DNA of 7,208 nt from Geminicoccaceae bacterium. Lineage in GTDB: Bacteria; Pseudomonadota; Alphaproteobacteria; Geminicoccales; Geminicoccaceae. Shown piece by piece: positions 1 through 4,953 of the stretch. The stretch spans positions 1-7,208 of the forward strand of contig JAGREZ010000379.1 in assembly GCA_020446285.1 (NCBI GenBank). The letters run 5' to 3'. The notes below the pieces were generated by a model. It ran no database searches. It was not told the DNA's origin and saw only the letters and a program-made list of their open reading frames with translations. Position 1 is the first letter of the stretch; each line of letters starts with the position of its first letter. The position numbers and the translations under genes are program-made.

Positions 1-1102
1 CGGGCAGTTCGACATCGTCGAGCCCGATGATCTGATCTTTTTCGATGCGGCGCTTCACCGTGAGCTGTTCAGCCAGACCGATGGGCAGATGCCCCCGGTT
101 CTCCTTCATGCGCACACAGATGCCCCGCATCTCGAAGCTTCCGCAACCGCGCTCGACGCGCTCTCCGGGCTGGAGGTCACGCTTGGCAACGGCCGCGACG
201 GAAATAGAGGGGGTTGCGTGATTGTGCAAGAGCGGAGTTTTCAGCTTGATCATGCGTTCGAGTGTTCTGAACACCTCGAGATGCACGAAGATGTTGTTGC
301 GGATGAGCGTGTAATACGGGCCATCGCCCATTTTCAGGTAGCGCAGGGCGTCGATCTGCTCGTCCTTGTGACGGGCGACGATGAACACCCCATGCGGCAA
401 TTTGCGCGACACGACATAGTCGGTGATCGGCCGGCCAAGTTCGGTGGCGGCGTCGCCGAGGATCTTCGAGACCTCCTTGAGATCGTCGGTCTCGGGGCCG
501 ATGAGCTCGTTCTTCGCGATGTCGAAGCCGAAGAAATTGCCGACCAGCGCCTGTTCGACCTGCATCTTGGTGCCGTCGGTGAACGAGGTCACCATGGGCA
601 TGCTGATGCCCTGCTTGCCGGCCCAGAACTTCATGTCCTCGGGGGTGGGATGACGATTGAGGAAGCCCTTCATGTTGCCGAGCACGATCGGCTCGAAGCC
701 CATCGCCGCCGCTTCCTCGAACAGCGAGGCCTGACAACCCGGCTGGTCGCCGTCGGCCTCGGTCAGAAAGCCCTTGTCGACGAAATAGGAGCCGGTGGTG
801 ACGTGGAATTCGGGATTGAGGGTGAGGACCGGCTTGCCGGAGGCGAGCGCTGCCTCGACGGTCTCGGTGGCGTGCAGCACGTCGCCGGTGCATTCGAAGA
901 TGATGTCGCTCTTGTCGATCAGTTCGTTGAGCGAGTTGGTGAGCGCGTCGCGGAAGGGAAAGTCGCCGCAGCTGTCGACCGGACGGCGGGTGAGGACGCG
1001 GGAGAGCGCATATTCCTTTCGATGCGCCAGTTCCATGGTGAAGTGTCGCGATACGAAGCCCGTTCCGATCACGCCAATACGTACGACATGCGAATCCTGC
1101 AT
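1..1102 (-). CDS. Predicted homoserine-dehydrogenase-like NAD(P)-dependent oxidoreductase with SAF domain (3' end outside window)
   Basis: The minus-strand frame is open from an ATG at 1102 to the window edge, giving 367 residues without a stop. The N-terminus has a Rossmann nucleotide-binding loop (RIGVIGTGFVS, residues 8-18). This is followed by a homoserine-dehydrogenase-like stretch (IFECTGD, then KPVLTLNPEFH), which suggests dehydrogenation of a hydroxy- or aldehyde-bearing small molecule with NAD(P). From about residue 300 the sequence (AVAKRDLQPGERVERG) looks like a SAF domain, the beta-clip module also found in sialic acid synthases and FlgA. That order matches the 'predicted homoserine dehydrogenase with C-terminal SAF domain' family (COG4091), whose members are usually about 430-450 residues, so roughly 60-80 residues should lie to the left of the window. 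The substrate is unknown. True homoserine dehydrogenase of threonine biosynthesis is less likely because the C-terminal ACT domain is replaced by SAF. A GTG at 1111 could add three residues; neither start has a clear Shine-Dalgarno. The gene is divergent from the lipoprotein gene. Confidence 0.85.
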   Translation of the reverse strand, partial: MQDSHVVRIGVIGTGFVSRHFTMELAHRKEYALSRVLTRRPVDSCGDFPFRDALTNSLNELIDKSDIIFECTGDVLHATETVEAALASGKPVLTLNPEFHVTTGSYFVDKGFLTEADGDQPGCQASLFEEAAAMGFEPIVLGNMKGFLNRHPTPEDMKFWAGKQGISMPMVTSFTDGTKMQVEQALVGNFFGFDIAKNELIGPETDDLKEVSKILGDAATELGRPITDYVVSRKLPHGVFIVARHKDEQIDALRYLKMGDGPYYTLIRNNIFVHLEVFRTLERMIKLKTPLLHNHATPSISVAAVAKRDLQPGERVERGCGSFEMRGICVRMKENRGHLPIGLAEQLTVKRRIEKDQIIGLDDVELP

Positions 1103-1144
1103 GATTTTCACACCCGCTGTTGCTGTTGCTCGTTCATTGTCTTG

Positions 1145-1161
1145 CGGGTTCGCTGGACCCG
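1145..1161. promoter_or_regulatory. Candidate operator: 17-bp imperfect palindrome in a divergent intergenic region
   Basis: The sequence cgggttc-gct-ggacccg has two 7-bp arms around a 3-bp centre, with all pairs matching except one G/T. It sits between the divergent starts of the SAF-domain oxidoreductase (1102, minus) and the lipoprotein gene (1249, plus). About 40 bp separate it from the oxidoreductase start. Size and position would suit a dimeric repressor or activator, but no convincing promoter hexamers could be assigned around it, so this is an inference. It could also be a chance GC-rich repeat. Confidence 0.3.
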
Positions 1162-1248
1162 AAGCCAATCGATGACGACATCCTACTTTGAACCGCTTGA
1201 GGAGATGTTAACATTGGTGAAGAGACGATGATTCGCCCGGAGTTGTTG

Positions 1249-1857
1249 ATGTACCATGGTCCGCAATCTTTACGTTACCATCTCCTCCCGGCTCTGGCGA
1301 TCCTGCTTTCGGGTTGTGCCGGCGCCTCCGCTCCCGAAGTGATGGACGGTTCGGATCCGACGCAGGCGCGGCGTCTGCTCGAACGCGAGGCGCGCGACGG
1401 CCCGGTGCCGATCGTCATCCGGACCGATGCGGCCCCGCTTTCCGGGGTCCGGCTCGCGGAGGCGGTCGCCGACGGGATTCGCGGCCTTTCCGTCGATATC
1501 GAGCCCCGCGACGGCGAGCGCGGCGAAGAGCGCAACGGGGAGCGCGACGGGGAGCGTAACGGGGAGGATGGCGACAGCGGCCCGCCGCGCGGTGTCTATC
1601 TGACCTATTCGCCGGACCCGGCGGGTGGACCGCTTTGCGACGAGGCGATGCTGCCGCCCGGCGAGGGTTTCCGCCTCGCCCTTTGTCAGGGCGATCGTCC
1701 GGTCGCCGCCGTGCGTTCCGGCCCGCTCGACGGACCCGTCGAGGTGCGCGATCTGTGGGCGGCCTCGGCCCGCCTGTTTCCCGACGATTATATGGGCAGC
1801 TACGGTTTCGGCTGGTTCGGCAATCGCCTGTCCATCGGGCTCGGGCTCGGTTTTTGA
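1249..1857 (+). CDS. Predicted lipoprotein of unknown function with an internal (D/N)GER repeat
   Basis: This is a 202-residue protein that I do not recognise. From the ATG at 1249 it opens with a short N-region containing one Arg, then a hydrophobic stretch ending in a lipobox (ALAILLSGC, Cys at residue 23). It should therefore be exported, lipidated and anchored to a membrane facing the periplasm. An in-frame ATG at 1228 would add seven residues. The 1249 start is preferred because GGAG sits six bases before it (1239-1242) and gives a normal-length lipoprotein signal. Residues 88-107 form a charged low-complexity run of about five (D/N)GER-like units. The mature part also has two cysteines (130 and 146) that could form a disulfide. 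It ends in an aromatic and glycine-rich tail (YGFGWFGNRLSIGLGLGF). The opposite-strand frame over the same DNA is judged a shadow because it lacks comparable signals. No function is inferred. Confidence 0.75.
   Translation: MYHGPQSLRYHLLPALAILLSGCAGASAPEVMDGSDPTQARRLLEREARDGPVPIVIRTDAAPLSGVRLAEAVADGIRGLSVDIEPRDGERGEERNGERDGERNGEDGDSGPPRGVYLTYSPDPAGGPLCDEAMLPPGEGFRLALCQGDRPVAAVRSGPLDGPVEVRDLWAASARLFPDDYMGSYGFGWFGNRLSIGLGLGF
1510..1569 (+). repeat. 12-bp in-frame minisatellite, about 5 degenerate units
   Basis: Five consecutive 12-base units inside the lipoprotein gene follow the pattern GAC/AAC GGG GAG CGC, encoding DGER, GEER, NGER, DGER and NGED. The units differ mostly at third codon positions and in the alternating Asp/Asn codon. 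Because the unit length is a multiple of three, gain or loss of copies would lengthen or shorten the linker without breaking the frame. Confidence 0.75.
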
Positions 1858-1915
1858 AGACATGCGCGGGGTGCGTGCCGGCACATGCGACCTGCGTGCT
1901 TTTCGCTGTTCGCGC

Positions 1916-1946
1916 TTGACCTTGGGCCCCTGCTCATCGACATAGC
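1916..1946 (+). promoter_or_regulatory. infA: Candidate promoter for the infA-maf-RNase-yacG operon
   Basis: A strong -35-like element, CTTGACC (hexamer TTGACC, 1916-1921), lies in the 141-bp gap upstream of infA. The matching -10 is poor: the best candidates are CATAGC at 1941-1946 (19-bp spacer) or the overlapping ACATAG (18-bp spacer). If used, transcription would begin about 45-50 bases before the infA start codon. The assignment rests on the -35 match, the alphaproteobacterial preference for CTTGAC, and position. Confidence 0.4.
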
Positions 1947-1988
1947 CCGGAGCGCCGGCGGGTGGCGGGCGCTGTCATGACCTCAATT

Positions 1989-1992
1989 GGAG
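1989..1992 (+). promoter_or_regulatory. infA: Shine-Dalgarno that fixes the infA TTG start
   Basis: GGAG is followed by a six-base spacer (aataga) and then TTG at 1999. This supports 1999 rather than the in-frame TTG at 1987, which overlaps the Shine-Dalgarno itself. Translation from 1999 gives the canonical MAKED N-terminus of IF-1. Confidence 0.8.
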
Positions 1993-1998
1993 AATAGA

Positions 1999-2217
1999 TT
2001 GGCGAAAGAGGATCTCATCGAGTTCAACGGCACGGTCACGGAAGTGCTGCCCAATGCGATGTTTCGGGTGAAGCTCGAAAACGAGCATGAAATTCTCGCA
2101 CATACTTCGGGAAGGATGCGCAAGAACCGGATTCGCGTTCTGACCGGAGACCGGGTGACAGTCGAGATGACGCCCTACGATCTGACCCGCGGTCGGATCA
2201 CCTATCGTTTCAAATAG
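1999..2217 (+). CDS. infA: Translation initiation factor IF-1
   Basis: This 72-residue protein matches bacterial IF-1 over its whole length. It has the N-terminus [13 protein letters not shown], the core [20 protein letters not shown], the basic segment [10 protein letters not shown] and the C-terminal [17 protein letters not shown]-1 is a single OB-fold protein that binds the A site of the 30S subunit and helps IF-2 and IF-3 select initiator tRNA and start codon. The initiator here is TTG, positioned six bases after GGAG; the length and the MAKED start agree with this choice. It is the first gene of a tight cluster, with maf starting two bases after its stop. A rare start codon on a gene for an initiation factor could limit its translation, but no regulation is shown. 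The family assignment is essentially certain. Confidence 0.97.
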   Translation: MAKEDLIEFNGTVTEVLPNAMFRVKLENEHEILAHTSGRMRKNRIRVLTGDRVTVEMTPYDLTRGRITYRFK

Positions 2218-2219
2218 GC

Positions 2220-2810
2220 TTGCACACCGGCGTTCCCCTCATTCTGGCATCCTCCTCGCCGAGGCGCCTCGAACTGCTGCGGCAGATCGGCGTCATTCCG
2301 GCCGGGGTGATCGCGCCGGATATCGACGAATCGCCCAAGCGCGGCGAGTTGCCGCGTGCGCACGCGCTCAGGCTCGCCATCGAGAAGGCGCGGGCGGTGA
2401 GCGGATCGATGACCGGGGCGACGGACAGTGTCATTCTCGCGGCCGACACGGTCGTTTCCATGGGGCGGCGGATCATGCCCAAGGCGGAGGATCCCGACAC
2501 CGCCCGCCGATGTATCGAGCGGCTTTCCGGAAGACGGCACCGTGTCCATGGCGGCGTGGCCGTGATCGATCGCGACGGCCGTCAGCGCACCCGGATCGTG
2601 GAGACCGTGGTTCGCCTGCGGCGGCTCGACGGGGCTGAAATCGAACGTTATGTCGAACGGGGCGACTGGCAGGGCAAGGCCGGCGGTTACGCCCTTCAGG
2701 GTCATGCCGCGATGTTCGTCGCGAGCGTGAACGGCTCCTGCAGCAATGTCATCGGCCTGCCGCTCTGCGAGACCGCCGGGCTCCTGCGTGCGGCGGGTGT
2801 TCTTCCATGA
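2220..2810 (+). CDS. maf: Maf family nucleoside triphosphate pyrophosphatase
   Basis: This 196-residue protein has the full Maf signature. It includes the N-terminal substrate loop LILASSSPRRLELLRQIG (residues 7-24), IEKAR (54-58), AADTVV with the catalytic-type Asp76, LSGRRHRVHGGVAV, GKAGGYALQG and the C-terminal NVIGLPL. Maf enzymes release pyrophosphate from dTTP, UTP or modified nucleotides, and some members affect division or septum formation. The SSSPRR loop resembles the dTTP/UTP type (YhdE-like) more than the 7-methyl-GTP type, but specificity is not settled by sequence alone. The start is TTG at 2220, two bases after the infA stop, with no good Shine-Dalgarno, so translational coupling to infA is likely. 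A later start would cut into the substrate loop. The 3' end overlaps the next gene by ATGA. The variant PKAED after beta-strand GRRIM replaces the more usual KPxD. Confidence 0.93.
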   Translation: MHTGVPLILASSSPRRLELLRQIGVIPAGVIAPDIDESPKRGELPRAHALRLAIEKARAVSGSMTGATDSVILAADTVVSMGRRIMPKAEDPDTARRCIERLSGRRHRVHGGVAVIDRDGRQRTRIVETVVRLRRLDGAEIERYVERGDWQGKAGGYALQGHAAMFVASVNGSCSNVIGLPLCETAGLLRAAGVLP

Positions 2811-4024
2811 GCCGTCTCGCACTGGTGCTGGAGAAGCGGGACGACGGCGTCGAGGCGGCGCTGATCGAGGATGACCGGCTGGTCGACCTGCTCCGGACGG
2901 CGACGGCCGGAGAACTGGGCGACGGGCTCCATGCCGGCCGGATCACCCGCATCGACCGGCATCTCGGCGGCGCCTTCGTCGATATCGGTGCCAGCGCCGG
3001 CGAAGCCTTCATTCTCGCCCGTGACGCGCGTTTTGCCCTGCCGGCCCTGGATGGCGGCGAGGGCGCGAAACGGAACAGGGCGGCCGGGCTTGCCGAGGGT
3101 CAGCGGCTGATCGTGCAGGGGCGGCGCGAGGCCGGAGGCGACAAGGGCCCGCGGGTGACGGCGGCCGTGCAACTCAGGGGGCGGTTTCTCGCCTTGCAGC
3201 CGCACGCGAACGAGCTGGCACTCAGCCCGCGGCTGAAGGGGCGTGCGCGCGAGGAGATGGCCGGACGTTGCGCCGGGCTCGGTCTCGATGCGGGCTTCGT
3301 CGTGCGCAGGCTGGCGGTCGCGGTCGATGACGATGCGCTGAAGGCCGAAGCCCTGGAGCTTCGCGGCTGGTGGGAACGGTCGGGGAAGGCGGGGCTTGCG
3401 AAGGGTGCTGCGACGGGGCCGCTCGGCGGAATGATCGATCCGTTCGAAACGCTGGTCTGGCAGTTGCTGGACCATCGGATCGACGAGATCGCGATCGCCG
3501 ATGACGGCCTGTTCGTCCGCTGCACGAGAATGCTCGAACGGTTGCCGGAAAGCGAGCGGCCCGAACTGATCCGGCTCGAGGCGCAGGGCTCCGCCTTCGC
3601 TCAGACGGGTGTCGATGACGAGATCGGCCGGGCGCTGGCGCGCGAGCTGGAACTTGCCGGCGGCGGGCGGATCATCATCGAGCATGCGGCGGCCTGCATC
3701 GCCATCGATGTTGATGGCGGCGGGCGGGCGGCGCTCGATGTCGATCTCGAGGCGGCCGCCGAGATCGGACGGCAGATGCGCCTGCGCAATCTCGGCGGCA
3801 CGATCATCGTCGATTTCGTCGACCTGCCGACCCGGCCCCAGCGCCAGCGGCTCGAGGAGGCGTTGCGCCGGTCGGTACGCGGCGATGCGGCGCCGGTGCA
3901 GATCTTCCCCATGTCGCCGCTCGGCATCGTGCAGATGAGCCGTGCGCGACGCGGCAGCAACCGGCTGGCCGAACGCCTCGCGAACTGTCCGCATTGCGGC
4001 GGCACCGGCAAGGTCGCGCGGTAG
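2807..4024 (+). CDS. Short ribonuclease E/G family protein
   Basis: This 405-residue protein starts with ATG in the ATGA overlap with maf. An S1-like RNA-binding segment lies at about residues 40-125 (GRITRIDRHLGGAFVDIG). The catalytic DNase I-like core follows, with AIDVDGG (Asp301) and IIVDFVDLP (Asp336), which correspond to the two metal-binding aspartates of RNase E (Asp303 and Asp346). The chain ends with the Zn-link cysteines in CPHCGGTGKVAR (Cys394, Cys397). Family members cut single-stranded RNA during rRNA maturation and mRNA decay. Compared with E. coli RNase E/G, the protein stops right after the Zn-link, so the small domain is missing. The catalytic Asn is Asp303, the loop between the catalytic aspartates is about 8 residues shorter, and the 5'-phosphate sensor motif VRTAG reads VRRLA (167-171). 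This may be the short alphaproteobacterial paralogue linked to yacG rather than the main RNase E. Family certain; activity and targets inferred. Confidence 0.92.
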   Translation: MSRLALVLEKRDDGVEAALIEDDRLVDLLRTATAGELGDGLHAGRITRIDRHLGGAFVDIGASAGEAFILARDARFALPALDGGEGAKRNRAAGLAEGQRLIVQGRREAGGDKGPRVTAAVQLRGRFLALQPHANELALSPRLKGRAREEMAGRCAGLGLDAGFVVRRLAVAVDDDALKAEALELRGWWERSGKAGLAKGAATGPLGGMIDPFETLVWQLLDHRIDEIAIADDGLFVRCTRMLERLPESERPELIRLEAQGSAFAQTGVDDEIGRALARELELAGGGRIIIEHAAACIAIDVDGGGRAALDVDLEAAAEIGRQMRLRNLGGTIIVDFVDLPTRPQRQRLEEALRRSVRGDAAPVQIFPMSPLGIVQMSRARRGSNRLAERLANCPHCGGTGKVAR

Positions 4025-4037
4025 CCGCCAATGTCCT

Positions 4038-4042
4038 GGAGG
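4038..4042 (+). promoter_or_regulatory. yacG: Shine-Dalgarno for the yacG TTG start
   Basis: GGAGG lies five bases before the in-frame TTG at 4048 and within the 23-base gap after the ribonuclease stop codon. It supports TTG as the yacG start, rather than the upstream in-frame codon at 3994 inside the ribonuclease gene. Confidence 0.75.
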
Positions 4043-4047
4043 AACCC

Positions 4048-4245
4048 TTGAAGGAAGCAAGGCCGGCCATTCACGTCCGCAAGGGAAAGGTCCTGCGCTG
4101 CCCTGTCTGCCGCCGGCCGCGAGATTCGGAATACAGGCCCTTCTGTTCGGCGCGCTGCCGCGATGTCGACCTGTCGCGCTGGCTCGACGGCAGCTATTCG
4201 GTGCCGGTCATCGAGAGCGAGGATGACGGGCAGGGCGAGGGCTGA
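4048..4245 (+). CDS. yacG: DNA gyrase inhibitor YacG (zinc-binding)
   Basis: This 65-residue protein has the YacG zinc-finger pattern, with CPVC (Cys18, Cys21) and FCSARC (Cys33, Cys37). Then comes the conserved DVDLSRWLDGSYSVP segment and a short acidic tail. In E. coli, YacG binds the GyrB subunit and blocks DNA binding by gyrase; the same role is inferred here. The chosen start is TTG at 4048 with GGAGG five bases upstream. The longer frame from 3994 would add 18 residues that only re-read the end of the ribonuclease gene in another frame. It is the last gene of the infA cluster, 23 bases after the ribonuclease stop, and it converges with the unknown gene at 4312-4809. The family assignment is secure because all four cysteines and the RWL motif are present. 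Confidence 0.93.
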   Translation: MKEARPAIHVRKGKVLRCPVCRRPRDSEYRPFCSARCRDVDLSRWLDGSYSVPVIESEDDGQGEG

Positions 4246-4266
4246 CCGGGGAGAGGCGTGCGCGGC

Positions 4267-4296
4267 GAGAGGGGGTGCGAAGAGAGGGGGTGCGAA
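4267..4296. repeat. Two perfect tandem copies of a 15-bp unit
   Basis: The unit gagagggggtgcgaa occurs twice head to tail and is followed by a partial third copy (gagag). It lies in the 66-bp gap between the convergent 3' ends of yacG and the winged-helix-like gene. Just to its right a small stem, gagac/gtctc with a 5-base loop (4299-4313), overlaps the stop codon of the minus-strand gene. It lacks a T-run and is only a weak terminator candidate. Confidence 0.7.
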
Positions 4297-4311
4297 GAGA
4301 GACGCCCGGTC

Positions 4312-4809
4312 TCAGCTGCCGATCGCCCCGCCCATGAGCCTATCGAGATAGCGCCTTCCGTCCTGCGATACCTTGTAGCGGCCGCGCGCGAAGGTGAAGA
4401 CGCGTTTGGCCATGAGCGACTGGCGCACGCATTGCGAGGCGTTGCCGATGCGGATTCCGTGCTCGGCGAGGCGCCTGTTGGCGTCGGCGGTCACGAAGGT
4501 GCCGTCCGGGCTCTTCTGTTCGAGATAGAATCCGGCGGCGAGCATCTTGTCGACCTCGGTCGCACTGTTGGGCAGATGGTGAAGGAAGGCGCCGAGCGGT
4601 CCGAGATCGCGTTTCGGTTCCTCGCTGCCCGTGTCCGGTGGCGCTGCCGGTGTCTCGGCCGGCAGCATCTCGCCCGCCACTGCATCCTGCAGCAACCGGT
4701 CCATCATCTCCTCGAGCCGGGTCGCATATCTCTCGACGAAGCTCTCCGGCCCCTCGATCTCGATCTCGCGTCCGCCAAGGTCGATCCGCAGCCTGACCCT
4801 GTCATCCAT
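4312..4809 (-). CDS. Protein of unknown function with a predicted C-terminal winged-helix-like domain
   Basis: I do not recognise this 165-residue protein by name. The start at 4809 is preferred over an in-frame ATG at 4833 because GGAG sits six bases before it. Residues 1-20 read as two beta strands (VRLRIDL, REIEIEG) followed by an amphipathic helix (PESFVERYATRLEEMMDRLL). Residues 45-67 form a Pro/Ala/Glu-rich linker. Residues 68-158 alternate helices and strands (TEVDKMLAAGFYLEQ, TADANRRLAEHGI, NASQCVRQSLMAKRVF, YKVSQDGRRYLDRL), a pattern expected of a winged helix. No enzyme motif, signal peptide or membrane segment is visible. A soluble DNA-binding or scaffold protein is possible, but this is inferred from predicted fold only. 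The gene converges with yacG and is divergent from the SDR gene 144 bp away. The coding call is supported by the Shine-Dalgarno and coherent secondary structure. Confidence 0.75.
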   Translation of the reverse strand: MDDRVRLRIDLGGREIEIEGPESFVERYATRLEEMMDRLLQDAVAGEMLPAETPAAPPDTGSEEPKRDLGPLGAFLHHLPNSATEVDKMLAAGFYLEQKSPDGTFVTADANRRLAEHGIRIGNASQCVRQSLMAKRVFTFARGRYKVSQDGRRYLDRLMGGAIGS

Positions 4810-4844
4810 TTCCCGCTCCCTCGCGGCCTGCACCGGTACGGCCC

Positions 4845-4872
4845 TTGATAGCCGATTTGCGCATCATGAGAA
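4845..4872 (-). promoter_or_regulatory. Candidate promoter for the winged-helix-like gene
   Basis: Read on the minus strand, TTCTCA (plus 4867-4872) and TATCAA (plus 4845-4850) are separated by 16 bases, each matching four of six consensus positions. The predicted start of transcription would leave a leader of about 28 bases before the 4809 ATG. Both hexamers lie in the least GC-rich part of this divergent gap. Confidence 0.33.
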
Positions 4873-4887
4873 GATCGAACGCTGCTG

Positions 4888-4916
4888 TTGACGGATGACC
4901 GGCGCAAGGCGATGAA
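4888..4916 (+). promoter_or_regulatory. Candidate promoter for the SDR gene
   Basis: TTGACG (4888-4893) and GATGAA (4911-4916) are separated by exactly 17 bases. The -35 matches five of six consensus positions and the -10 three. Transcription would begin near 4923, leaving about 30 bases containing the GGGAG ribosome binding site before the ATG at 4954. This reading makes the TTG at 4888 part of a promoter rather than a distant start codon. Confidence 0.4.
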
Positions 4917-4953
4917 CGGCGCAACCATGCAAGACGATAACAGGGAGAACGCC

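Noticed and set aside
89..1231. Long plus-strand open frame (380 codons) opposite the SAF-domain oxidoreductase
   Set aside because: The minus strand gives a Rossmann loop and SAF-type sequence over the same DNA. The plus frame yields low-complexity His/Asp/Arg-rich protein with no recognisable motif and is an antisense shadow of GC-rich coding DNA.
1270..1884. Minus-strand open frame opposite the lipoprotein gene
   Set aside because: The plus frame has a lipobox and a well-spaced Shine-Dalgarno; the antisense frame has neither.
2702..4060. Minus-strand open frame of 452 codons antisense to the ribonuclease gene
   Set aside because: The plus strand carries clear RNase E/G motifs. The antisense product is an Arg/Pro/Ala-rich string without domain signals.
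4246..4311. tRNA gene downstream of yacG
   Set aside because: A tRNA can follow yacG in related genomes, but no cloverleaf arms, T-loop consensus or CCA end are visible here.
4888..4953. N-terminal extension of the SDR from TTG 4888
   Set aside because: The added 22 residues are unlike SDR N-termini, the TTG fits better as part of a -35 hexamer, and ATG 4954 has the proper ribosome binding site.
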